Positions 1 through 10,812 of a stretch of 64,000 nucleotides of DNA are shown one piece after another. The position numbers and the translations under genes are program-made. The stretch spans positions 55,661,711-55,725,710 of the forward strand of contig CM055817.1 in the NCBI GenBank assembly GCA_029582265.1. Reading direction: 5' to 3'. The notes below the pieces were generated by a model. That model was not told where the DNA came from and did no database searches. It saw only the letters and a list, made by a program, of their open reading frames with translations. How positions within the stretch are numbered: the first letter of the stretch is position 1; the number at the start of each line of letters is the position of its first letter. This DNA is from Zoroaster sp. YZ-2022 (taxonomy: Eukaryota > Echinodermata > Asteroidea > Forcipulatida > Zoroasteridae).

Positions 1-3000
1 TTTGATGAAGACATCAAATCTGACTGGATTTTCACTATTTATCACTAATAAAGAGCACGCTTTCCTAAATTCCATATTTTGATGAAGACATTCAAATCTG
101 ACTGGATTTTCACTATTTATCACTAATAAAGAGCACGCTTTCCTAAATTCCATATTTTGATGAAGTCATCAAATCTGACTGGATTTTCACTATTTATCAC
201 TAATAAAGAGCACGCTTTCCTAAATTCCATATTTTGATGAAGACATTCAAATCTGACTGGATTTTCACTATTTATCACTAATAAAGAGCACGCTTTCCTA
301 AATTCCATATTTTGATGAAGACATCAAATCTGACTGGATTTTCACTATTTATCACTAATAAAGAGCACGCTTTCCTAAATTCCATATTTTGATGAAGTCA
401 TCAAATCTGACTGGATTTTCACTATTTATCACTAATAAAGAGCACGCTTTCCTAAATTCCATATTTTGATGAAGACATCAAATCTGACTGGATTTTCACT
501 ATTTATCACTAATGAAGAGCACGCTTTCCTAAATTCCATATTTTGATGAAGACATTCAAATCTGACTGGATTTTCACTATTTATCACTAATAAAGAGCAC
601 GCTTTCCTAAATTCCATATTTTGATGAAGTCATCAAATCTGACTGGATTTTCACTATTTATCACTAATAAAGAGCACGCTTTCCTAAATTCCATATTTTG
701 ATGAAGACATTCAAATCTGACTGGATTTTCACTATTTATCACTAATGAAGAGCACGTTTCCTAAATTCCATATTTTGATGAACACATCAAATCTGACTGG
801 ATTTTCACTATTTATCACTAATAAAGAGCACGCTTTCCTAAATTCCATATTTTGATGAAGACATCAAATCTGACTGGATTTTCACTATTTATCACTAATA
901 AAGAGCACGCTTTCCTAAATTCCATATTTTGATGAAGACATTCAAATCTGACTGGATTTTCACTATTTATCACTAATAAAGAGCACGCTTTCCTAAATTC
1001 CATATTTTGATGAAGACATTCAAATCTGACTGGATTTTCACTATTTATCACTAATAAAGAGCACGCTTTCCTAAATTCCATATTTTGATGAAGACATTCA
1101 AATCTGACTGGATTTTCACTATTTATCACTAATAAAGAGCACGCTTTCCTAAATTCCATATTTTGATGAAGTCATCAAATCTGACTGGATTTTCACTATT
1201 TATCACTAATAAAGAGCACGCTTTCCTAAATTCCATATTTTGATGAAGACATTCAAATCTGACTGGATTTTCACTATTTATCACTAATAAAGAGCACGCT
1301 TTCCTAAATTCCATATTTTGATGAAGACATTCAAATCTGACTGGATTTTCACTATTTATCACTAATGAAGAGCACGCTTTCCTAAATTCCATATTTTGAT
1401 GAAGACATCAAATCTGACTGGATTTTCACTATTTATCACTAATAAAGAGCACGCTTTCCTAAATTCCATATTTTGATGAAGACATTCAAATCTGACTGGA
1501 TTTTCACTATTTATCACTAATAAAGAGCACGCTTTCCTAAATTCCATATTTTGATGAAGTCATCAAATCTGACTGGATTTTCACTATTTATCACAAATAA
1601 AGAGCACGCTTTCCTAAATTCCATATTTTGATGAAGACATTCAAATCTGACTGGATTTTCACTATTTATCACTAATAAAGAGCACGCTTCCTAAATTCCA
1701 TATTTTGATGAACACATCAAATCTGACTGATTTTCACTATTTATCACTAATAAAGAGCACGCTTTCCTAAATTCCATATTTTGATGAAGACATCAAATCT
1801 GACTGGATTTTCACTATTTATCACTAATAAAGAGCACGCTTTCTAAATTCCATATTTTGATGAAGATATTCAAATCTGACTGGATTTTCACTATTTATCA
1901 CTAATAAAGAGCACGCTTTCCTAAATTCCATATTTTGATGAAGACATTCAAATCTGACTGGATTTTCACTATTTATCACTAATAAAGAGCACGCTTTCCT
2001 AAATTCCATATTTTGATGAAGACATTCAAATCTGACTGGATTTTCACTATTTATCACTAATAAAGAGCACGCTGTCCTAAATTCCATATTTTGATGAAGA
2101 CATTCAAATCTGACTGGATTTTCACTTATTTATCGCTAATAAAGAACACGCTTTCCTAAATTCCATATTTTGATGAAGACATTCAAATCTGACTGGATTT
2201 TCACTATTTATCGCTAATAAAGAGCACGCTTTCCTAAATTCCATATTTTGATGAAGACATTCAAATCTGACTGGATTTTCACTATTTATCGCTAATAAAG
2301 AGCACGCTTTCCTAAATTCCATATTTTGATGAAGACATTCAAATCTGACTGGATTTTCACTATTTATCGCTAATAAAGAGCACGCTTTCCTAAATTCCAT
2401 ATTTTGATGAAGACATTCAAATCTGACTGATTTTCACTATTTATCACTAATAAAGAGCACGCTTCCTAAATTCCATATTTTGATGAAGACATTCAAATCT
2501 GACTGGATTTTCACTATTTATCACTAATAAAGAGCACGCTTCCTAAATTCCATATTTTGATGAAGTCATCAAATCTGACTGGATTTTCACTATTTATCAC
2601 TAATAAAGAGCACGCTTTCCTAAATTCCATATTTTGATGAAGACATCAAATCTGACTGGATTTTCACTATTTATCACTAATAAAGAGCACGCTTTCCTAA
2701 ATTTCATATTTTGATGAAGACATTCAAATCTGACTGGATTTTCACTATTTATCACTAATAAAGAGCACGCTTTCCTAAATTCCATATTTTGATGAAGACA
2801 TTCAAATCTGACTGGATTTTCACTATTTATCACTAATGAAGAGCACGCTTTCCTAAATTCCATATTTTGATGAAGACATCAAATCTGACTGGATTTTCAC
2901 TATTTATCACTAATGAAGAGCACGCTTTCCTAAATTCCATATTTTGATGAAGACATTCAAATCTGACTGGATTTTCACTATTTATCACTAATAAAGAGCA

Positions 3001-4848
3001 CGCTTTCCTAAATTCCATATTTTGATGAAGTCATCAAATCTGACTGGATTTTCACTATTTATCACTAATAAAGAGCACGCTTTCCTAAATTCCATATTTT
3101 GATGAAGACATTCAAATCTGACTGGATTTTCACTATTTATCACTAATAAAGAGCACGCTTTCCTAAATTCCATATTTTGATGAACACATCAAATCTGACT
3201 GGATTTTCACTATTTATCACTAATAAAGAGCACGCTTTCCTAAATTCCATATTTTGATGAAGACATCAAATCTGACTGGATTTTCACTATTTATCACTAA
3301 TAAAGAGCACGCTTTCCTAAATTCCATATTTTGATGAAGACATTCAAATCTGACTGGATTTTCACTATTTATCACTAATAAAGAGCACGCTTTCCTAAAT
3401 TCCATATTTTGATGAAGACATTCAAATCTGACTGGATTTTCACTATTTATCACTAATAAAGAGCACGCTTTCCTAAATTCCATATTTTGATGAAGACATT
3501 CAAATCTGACTGGATTTTCACTATTTATCACTAATAAAGAGCACGCTTTCCTAAATTCCATATTTTGATGAAGACATTCAAATCTGACTGATTTTCACTA
3601 TTTATCACTAATAAAGAGCACGCTTTCCTAAATTCCATATTTTGATGAAGACATTCAAATCTGACTGGATTTTCACTATTTATCACTAATAAAGAGCACG
3701 CTTTCCTAAATTCCATATTTTGATGAAGACATCAAATCTGACTGGATTTTCACTATTTATCACTAATAAAGAGCACGCTTCCTAAATTCCATATTTTGAT
3801 GAAGACATCAAATCTGACTGGATTTTCACTATTTATCACTAATAAAGAGCACGCTTTCCTAAATTCCATATTTTGATGAAGACATCAAATCTGACTGGAT
3901 TTTCACTATTTATCACTAATAAAGAGCACGCTTTCCTAAATTCCATATTTTGATGAAGACATCAAATCTGACTGGATTTTCACTATTTATCACTAATAAA
4001 GAGCACGCTTCCTAAATTCCATATTTTGATGAAGACATTCAAATCTGACTGGATTTTCACTATTTATCACTAATAAAGAGCACGCTTTCCTAAATTCCAT
4101 ATTTTGATGAAGACATCAAATCTGACTGGATTTTCACTATTTATCACTAATAAAGAGCACGCTTTCCTAAATTCCATATTTTGATGAAGACATCAAATCT
4201 GACTGGATTTTCACTATTTATCACTAATAAAGAGCACGCTTTCCTAAATTCCATATTTTGATGAAGACATCAAATCTGACTGGATTTTCACTATTTATCA
4301 CTAATAAAGAGCACGCTTTCCTAAATTCCATATTTTGATGAAGACATCAAATCTGACTGGATTTTCACTATTTATCACTAATAAAGAGCACGCTTTCCTA
4401 AATTCCATATTTTGATGAAGACATTCAAATCTGACTGGATTTTCACTATTTATCACTAATAAAGAGCACGCTTTCCTAAATTCCATATTTTGATGAAGTC
4501 ATCAAATCTGACTGGATTTTCACTATTTATCACTAATAAAGAGCACGCCTTCCTAAATTCCATATTTTGATGAACACATCAAATCTGACTGGATTTTCAC
4601 TATTTATCACTAATAAAGAGCACGCTTTCCTAAATTCCATATTTTGATGAACACATCAAATCTGACTGGATTTTCACTATTTATCACTAATAAAGAGCAC
4701 GCCTTCCTAAATTCCATATTTTGATGAACACATCAAATCTGACTGGATTTTCACTATTTATCACTAATAAAGAGCACGCTTTCCTAAATTCCATATTTTG
4801 ATGAACACATCAAATCTGACTGGATTTTCACTATTTATCACTAATAAT
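1..4848. repeat. 78-bp tandem satellite, about 62 copies
   Basis: Continuous head-to-tail array of a 77/78-bp unit that contains 'aaagagcacgctttcc' and 'gatgaagacattc'. Variants differ by one base in 'gacat(t)c' (77 versus 78 bp), by 'gaagtcatc' or 'gaacacatc' in place of 'gaagacattc', and by 'atcgctaat' in a block of consecutive units near 2130-2390. The array starts before the window and ends 80 bp before the first GEN1 exon, so it lies in a GEN1 intron. Because 78 is divisible by 3, the minus strand shows repetitive open frames. The 77-bp units shift the frame, so these are not genes. Confidence 0.97.
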
Positions 4849-4927
4849 AAGCTTAACTTTCACCGGTGGATTACATTTTCATTCAGAAGCAATGTTGTAC
4901 CTCAACCAAACTCTTTTTCTGCTGCAG

Positions 4928-5126
4928 AAATTCATCTCGGCTAAGATGCAGTGGCCGAAGGAATACACCATAGAAAAGATCCTACCTTTGGTCACTTTGT
5001 GGGACCTGATGGACATAGCGTCCGGCCATCTCTCTGACCCATCCATTCACCTGAGACCGGCCACAGTGGTTAAGAGAAGAACAAGACAGGGTGTGGCATG
5101 TGTCGAGGTCCAGTGGCACAAACAAG
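4928..5126 (+). CDS. GEN1: GEN1 exon: chromodomain, first part
   Basis: The acceptor follows a strong pyrimidine tract (ctctttttctgctgcag). The reading frame begins 'KFISAKMQWPKEYTIEKI' and ends 'VEVQWHKQ' in phase 1 before GTAAGA. The true frame continues from an upstream exon, so the in-frame ATG at 4892 is intronic and not a start. Confidence 0.88.
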
Positions 5127-7893
5127 GTAAGAATGGGTTTAAGGCTGGAGTCATAATTTTACAGTCCGTTTGTTTGATGAAACATAAAATTGTTGGAAAT
5201 TCAAGGGGTCAGATCTGAAAGCTTGTTATTCATTGTCTATTCGGCATTCGTCTGACAGCTCGTTAGTCCAACAGGCCATAAGTCTGACAGGTTATTGTTT
5301 TGACACATCATACCTCAAATCTTCCACAGTTACAACAGGTTATTATTCATGACAGTGATTCCTCTGCAGTTTTGTTTTTAATCTGAAACCCTTCTAACCC
5401 ATTTTTTGTATTTCTTTTTTTATTTATCTGGTGTAGCTGGAATTCCTGAATCAGAAAATGAATTCCTGACTACTATTGAGAAAGAACAACTTTTCACTGA
5501 GGCTTTCCCTGAATTGATGACAGCTTTTGAGGATGAGAAGAAAACATCTAAACCAAGAAAGAAGGGTTAGTAATTAATGTAGGCATAAATTTTCAAAGCC
5601 AGTTTAATTATTCACGCAAACTGCACGCACCTTGTGATTTTCATGCTACCGGTGAAGTACTTTTACATCAGCAAAGTGGTTTCTGCTATAATAGTCCAAA
5701 CAATTGCTAGTGCTAAGATATTGGCCTTAGTTTGTTTATGCAGCAAAAACTAATTTCAACAAAAATATGTTTTGTTTAATTTCAGGAAAGTCCACCCACT
5801 CGGTCAGTACCGATCCAGGTGACCCTACTCCAGCCAGCTATGTCGACGTTGACGCTCTTACCTCGGCTGTTTCAAATTTAAGCTTATTTCAACCACACAC
5901 CTCACCTGTAGATGCTGAATTAAGATTGTCGTCGTTCACCGACGAGTCATGTAATAATACCTCAGATCTGTGCAAGGATGGGGATTGTTTAAATGTATCA
6001 CTACGGCAGAATGGGAGAGTCAAATCGCCGGCTGAATACATAAATCCGATTGATGCTTCTCACTCAAAATTGACTTCTCCTTCTGCGCTTAGCATCCGAG
6101 TTGCGTTAAGACTGAAGCAGGCCTCTCAAGTATCTAATGAAATCGTCCAGAAGTATGACTCAAACTCTGCCACACTCCATGAAGACGACAGAGAGACACT
6201 CGTCAGAAACACAAAGCACTCTCGGAAATCATCCCTGAGTGATATCTTCCTTGAAGATGGTGATGATGATGATGTGGTCAACCAGGAGAATTATTCCCAC
6301 AAAAACATCTCATCTTCTAAGAGAGAGAAAAATAGATCCTCAACTTACCAGAGTGGGACCTTTCAGGACGTCTGTGCGAAATCAAGAACATGTCATAAGA
6401 AACAACAATCTATCCCATCATTGGTCAATGATTCACTCTCTTCAACCAATAAGAATACGGAAATACTTGCTCTTAGCGAACGTCTTCAGCTCAAGGAACT
6501 TCTTGCATCATTAGATGATTCTTTGATGTCAGTGGAAGACGTTAAAGAAGACATGTCTCCACCACCTGTAGATATGTCATCCTCATTTTCTTCAGTTGAG
6601 ACCGATGATGCAAACTTTAGTCTTGGTTTCGAGTTGACAAAATTGCTTTCTAATGATGATAGCATGCTACAGAATCAATGCCTTGAGGAAGTTTCAAAGA
6701 AATCACCTGGAATTAAGACTAAGAGGAGCAGGTCGGACAGAACTTTTAAAGAACCATCACCAACGTTTTCATGTCCTTCTGTTACTAAAGATCATTTAAA
6801 CTTCAGCCTCAATTTTGAGTTTACACGCATGCTTGATGAGGATGATAGTCTGCTCCTTAAGGATAAAACGGGTATAATGGTAGACGAGACAGGAACTAAA
6901 CAAACGAAAGATGATGCGGAGGGCTATTGGCAGTTAAGTAATACATCAAAGCTGTTGGAACTCACAGATAACGAAGAGGTTTTCATAGATAGTGGAGTTA
7001 ATACGAGTACTTCACCCGATGAAGTTCAGAGAAGAGAATACTCACTTCTGTCTGGAGCCACAGGAGGAAAAAGTCATGAGAAAGTGGCCTCAAGTTCCTT
7101 ATGGCTACAGGAAGATCTTGAAGATGGAGTGGACAATTGTAAAGAAAACTCACCAGCACGTTTTGGAACGAGTGAAGAAAACAAACAAGAGAAAGTTGAA
7201 AGAAGAGGAAATGAAACGACAGAAGACACTGATGAGAGGTCTTGTCGTCTTCTGAGACAACTTGAAGATGATGAAAGTGAGATGGCTATTCCACAAGAAC
7301 GTCTAGAAAGAGGAACTAGGCTACAGTTTGGAAGCAGCAGTTGTGACAATACAGAAAGTTTGTTTAATGAGAAGGAGGAAGTTTTATCAAAGAACAACAC
7401 AGACGATGAGATTGATGGATGTACTTCAAATCAGGAAAGTTTTTGCAGAATAGTTAACCCTCTGCCAATCGATATTGACACCCCCACTTTATGTAATGAA
7501 TCCACCCTTGGAATTCCCAGCCAATCAAGACACTCCTTACTGTCAAGTGGGAAGCCAAGGTGTCATCCAATCAGAACACCCGTCTTGCCCAGCTATTTGA
7601 AAGGCTCTGCAGTAAATCATTGTCAAGCTAACTCAACAGCCAATCACAGTTCAGCAAGTCCTCTTAGCAGCCAATCCGGAATAGCTACATATGAGGATGA
7701 GAACAGTCCCGTCTCACTAATGGACAGGTTGAGAATCAAACATGGCGGTCGGGATAAGAGAGGGGTGTTATCTGCTGTGACCTCCATGAAAAGTGGCATC
7801 AAATTTGGAGGAAAACTGGGTCGCGATAGAAAAGTCCTTATGGAAATATTTGAAAATGACAATGAAGATGACAGTTTGATCATTTTGAACTGA
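4928..7893 (+). CDS. GEN1: GEN1 Holliday-junction resolvase, C-terminal part (three exons, 5' partial)
   Basis: Last three exons of GEN1, an XPG/FEN-family nuclease that cuts Holliday junctions and 5' flaps in recombination repair. Exons are 4928-5126, 5437-5565 and 5786-7893; introns are GT-AG and both junctions are phase 1, giving 811 residues before the stop. Exons 1-2 encode the chromodomain that follows the nuclease core in GEN1: 'WPKEYTIEKILPLVT', 'RPATVVKRRTRQGV', 'VEVQWHKQ', then 'FLTTIEKEQLF' and 'FTEAFPELM', which matches the known GEN1 arrangement. The last exon is a long, low-complexity, Ser/Asp/Glu-rich tail (about 700 residues, longer than the human tail) with a basic patch near 'KTKRSRSDR' and a basic C-terminus. 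Catalytic XPG-N/XPG-I exons are outside the window. The 3'UTR probably includes the following minisatellite. Confidence 0.88.
5437..5565 (+). CDS. GEN1: GEN1 exon: chromodomain, end
   Basis: Phase-1 acceptor (ggtgtag) and phase-1 donor (GTTAGT). Encodes 'AGIPESENEFLTTIEKEQLF' and then 'TEAFPELMTAFEDEKK', the helix that closes the GEN1 chromodomain. Too short to appear as a long open frame. Found by requiring phase continuity between the flanking exons. Confidence 0.85.
5786..7893 (+). CDS. GEN1: GEN1 last exon: long disordered tail
   Basis: Acceptor 'gtttaatttcag' is phase 1, so the protein continues as 'GKSTHSVSTD' and the ATG at 5767 is intronic. The exon codes for about 701 residues, mostly Ser, Asp, Glu and Asn. 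Two copies of a motif of form NFSL-x-FE-x-T-[KR]-x-L-x(2)-DDS-x-L lie at 6610-6669 and 6796-6855. A basic end ('RDKRGVLSAV', 'GGKLGRDRK') precedes the acidic last residues and the TGA at 7891. The tail is typical of GEN1 in poor conservation. The duplicated motif may be a protein-binding motif (inference). Confidence 0.88.
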
Positions 7894-7960
7894 TTGAGGA
7901 AAGGATGAGATCTTGAAAGTTGAAATCCATAAAATCTTTGTAATCCTTTAATAGTTCCCC

Positions 7961-8225
7961 CACCCAAGCAGTGTGCACCCAAGCGGTGTGCACCCAAGCG
8001 GTGTGCACCCAAGCGGTGTGCACCCAAGCGGTGTGCACCCAAGCGGTGTGCACCCAAGCGGTGTGCACCCAAGCGGTGTGCACCCAAGCGGTGTGCACCC
8101 AAGCGGTGTGCACCCAAGCGGTGTGCACCCAAGCGGTGTGCACCCAAGCGGTGTGCACCCAAGCGGTGTGCACCCAAACGGTGTGCACCCAACCAGTGTG
8201 CACCCAACCAGTGTGCACCCAACCC
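7961..8225. repeat. 15-bp minisatellite (cacccaagcggtgtg), about 17.7 copies
   Basis: Near-perfect tandem repeat starting 67 bp after the GEN1 stop. The first unit and the last three or four carry substitutions (aagca, aaacg, aacca). No canonical poly(A) signal lies between the stop and the array, so it is probably transcribed in the 3'UTR. The unit length (3 x 5) makes several frames on both strands look open; none is a gene. Confidence 0.97.
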
Positions 8226-8314
8226 TCTTGAACATTTTTTTTGTAATCGGTTTTGGGATAACATTTGGTTTCTGAAGAAAAAATGTTTTGCTCCTGCCCC
8301 TTCCCGGCCATTTT

Positions 8315-8548
8315 TCAGGCCTGTCATTTCTCAGGCCAGTCATTTCTCAGGATTTGTCCTGATTTCAGGATTTTTTTTAACAAATCTCCTTTGCCTCAAA
8401 ATGTTCTTGAAAGAAGAGAGGTTCTTGAAAGAAGAAAGAAATAGCCTGTATTGTGTCCAAACCTCTATTTTCTTGTTTGTGGGATGTGGAGAGTCTGTAA
8501 ACAGGAGGATCAGGTTCACTACCCATTTTTCATGATGTTATCCTCATG
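8315..8548 (+). mobile_element. Dispersed repeat family A (hAT-like MITE), left part, interrupted
   Basis: Starts 'caggcctgtcatttctcagg' and continues with the family A body ('tttgcctcaaaat', 'gtgtccaaacctct', 'gtggagagtctgtaaa'). The same body occurs near 11.39, 37.44, 44.46 and 48.63 kb. Here the copy is broken by the G-rich element at 8549-8781, after which 'gtggagagtctgtaaa' reappears (8786-8860). Confidence 0.7.
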
Positions 8549-8781
8549 GGCGGATCCAGAACATTTTTTAGGGGGGGGGGGCTGAGAATCAAAAACAATT
8601 ATTTTTCAGTACTACAAAAATTACAATGAAATAATCAAAGGGAGAGAAAAACAAAGCACACTGTGGGAATGGGAGTGCGTTCTCCCCTCCACTCCCCCTC
8701 TCTCTCTCCTTTTAAAAATTTTGTTTTAACGATTTTAGGGGGGGGGGGGCTACAGCCCCCTTAGCCCCCGCTGGATCCGCC
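8549..8781. mobile_element. MITE with 11-bp terminal inverted repeats and G/C runs
   Basis: Ends are exact inverted repeats, GGCGGATCCAG on the left and CTGGATCCGCC on the right, just inside which are runs of about 10 G. No open frame. A decayed relative with 'gatccgccact' lies at 36680-36825. Confidence 0.75.
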
Positions 8782-8897
8782 AATGGTGGAGAGTCTGTAA
8801 ATAGCAGGTTCAGATTCACTACTCATTTTTCATGATTTTTGTACATACTCCTTACATTGTTTTTCAGTAAATTTCTTTTTATATAGGGTGTCCCCTC

Positions 8898-9200
8898 AAT
8901 AAACTCCCTATGTTTTTGTAGATTTAAAAATACAAAATTGTCCAAAATTCTTTGACATATTTATGATGCCAAATTACTTTTCTAAGTTCTTTGAAATGTT
9001 TATTTGATTCGGTTGGCTGGTTTTGTGGTTTTGAGAAAAAGGCTTGTAACACAATCAAAATGTGTGCCCGAGTAATTGCATTGTTTATCAACACTAAAGA
9101 CAACAGCAATGCTCCATATCTGAACAAAAAGTTTCACAGACCAAAGCAAAAGAATTGATCATGCCTACTATATTGCTGGGGGAAAATTGTTTTTAATAAA
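8898..9200 (+). other. Candidate GEN1 polyadenylation signals
   Basis: AATAAA occurs at 8898-8903 and 9195-9200; these are the first canonical signals I see after the GEN1 stop. Either would give a 3'UTR of 1.0-1.3 kb that contains the 15-bp minisatellite. Confidence 0.4.
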
Positions 9201-10370
9201 GTTGATAAAAAAGATATCTTACATTTCTGGTTGTTTATTTTCTTACTTCATATAAATGAGTTGAATTAAAACTATTTGTAGAAAATCATTTTACATTGTA
9301 ATGTATTTGTTTTGTAAGTTAAACTGATGTTACTGCAGATAATTATGTATAAATACATTGCAATTAAAATGTATATTATGAAAAATTTTGTACTAAATAA
9401 AAAACTGCTATGATGCCATATTTTCTCAATAAAATTGCAGCTTGTTTGAATTGACCCAATAACTTGATAAATCAGCAATTAACCTCAAAACAGTCAATAT
9501 TCAGATATGATAAAGTCCGTTGTGTGCATGCACCACTTTTATCTCGGTAACCTCATCAAAAATCTTCGAACTGTTGAGTTTTGCTGCCCTCAACGTGCAG
9601 TACCAGCTGATAAAGCAAGCGCAATGTACATGCATACGACCAAATGTAACCACGACAACAAACAACAGTCGTCGAACCGTGCCAAGAAAATAAATAGTCT
9701 GGGAGTTAGTATTAGAATGTCCTTGAGATGAGTCGGCAATGAGACTTGTTGGATTCAACGGCTATTATGGGTTGACAATAGTGTGTGAAAGCCAATGGGG
9801 TAATTGTTGTGGTCTAACAATGGATTCACAACCACGAGTTTAGAGGTTCGGAATGCTACACAAAGCCCGCAACAGAAACCTGGTAAGAAAAACGTACTAC
9901 AACGCACTCGGTGAAGTGAGCTTAACAACGAAGTTCCCATCAATAACCAGTTTACAACAATACTGGACCACAGCGACGACCAATGATTCTAACTCGTCCA
10001 CTTCCAACACAGATGATAGTACTTTTATCAAGTTCTATATTTTTTTCTTGCCTTATCAACTACGGTTCTCTGATGATCTGATCGCCCGTCTCACGGTGCG
10101 GTACATAACCTCTGAGTTGACAGTTGCTTGGTCAAGGATATTTGGTGCCCATTGTAGCCGTGACATCTTCGTAATTAAACGAGAATGACTTCATTCCGAC
10201 AATCCAAGGCGGGAAGAAATACTATAAATGTTGTCTGATGTTCGTCTGACGTAATTCTCTTGGACGGTTCATGCCTGATGGATGAATTAACAGTGATCTG
10301 AAAACAATCTTCTGAAAACCATGGCAACGGATCGTGCAGAGGAAACCATTATTTTTGTGAGGGGCAGGAT
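9201..10370. other. Intergenic stretch, no gene recognised
   Basis: AT-rich to 9480, then more balanced composition. Open frames on both strands are short (up to about 111 codons at 9853-10188) and have no recognisable domain or repeat structure. Confidence 0.5.
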
Positions 10371-10378
10371 CGCAGACG

Positions 10379-10600
10379 TGACGTCATTTTATGCAATCGT
10401 TTGATTTGGTCTGATTGGACATTAATTAATTGATGGCCTTATTGATTGGTCGCTGTCATTCACAAGCAACTTTTGTTTCACAAATCAACCAATCGACATG
10501 AAGGACTGTTTTATGTCATTTGCATAATATTGACTTTTAGTTTTACCAGAATCTGAACTTCTATAATATAAGGGTTCTTTGCTACGGTGACAGGAATTAG
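10379..10600 (+). promoter_or_regulatory. Candidate NWD-gene promoter: CRE, three CCAAT boxes, octamer, TATA-like
   Basis: A full palindromic CRE, TGACGTCA, is at 10379-10386. CCAAT boxes are at 10414-10418 and 10445-10449 (as ATTGG) and 10489-10493 (forward). A perfect octamer ATTTGCAT is at 10518-10525. A TATA-like TATAATATA is at 10562-10570, 39 bp before the ATG at 10609. Elements lie in the order typical of a core promoter, but the TATA-to-ATG distance would leave a 5'UTR of only about 10-20 nt, so the real start site may be elsewhere. Confidence 0.45.
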
Positions 10601-10608
10601 TAGCCCAG

Positions 10609-10812
10609 ATGCAGACCGACACGGACCAATTTACTCCCACGGATATATCCAGGTTCATGATGGCCAGCCCACGGCACCGTCAGTCGACCGCCGGCCGTCT
10701 TCAGTCAGCAGAGAGGACATTTTTGTCGGCCAGTGCAGTCGAGTCCAACTCGCGTCGAGGACGGATGAGTTTACAGCTCGAAACTCATGATGATGTGAAC
10801 ATCCATAAGAGA
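10609..10812 (+). CDS. NWD-like exon 1: N-terminus (residues 1-68)
   Basis: First ATG after an in-frame TGA at 10588. Encodes a polar, Arg/Ser-rich segment ('SPRHRQSTAGRLQSAERT') without a signal peptide. The donor is GTAAGT in phase 0. No homology recognised. It is assigned to this gene by phase and order only, so it is the least certain exon together with exon 2. Confidence 0.6.

Noticed and set aside
123..4486. Repeated minus-strand open frames with a 26-residue repeat (MEFRKACSLLVINSENPVRF...)
   Set aside because: They come from a 78-bp satellite whose length is a multiple of three. 77-bp units shift the frame every few copies, and no splice or promoter context exists.
1..4848. CRISPR-like array
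   Set aside because: The repeat is contiguous with no spacers and lies in a eukaryotic intron; the same holds for the other arrays.
7644..8343. Open frames on both strands through the 15-bp repeat
   Set aside because: All frames are open because the unit has 15 bp and no stop; they overlap the GEN1 end and have no other support.
9853..10188. 111-codon frame between GEN1 and the NWD gene
   Set aside because: No recognisable domain, no splice or repeat support, composition like the surrounding intergenic DNA.
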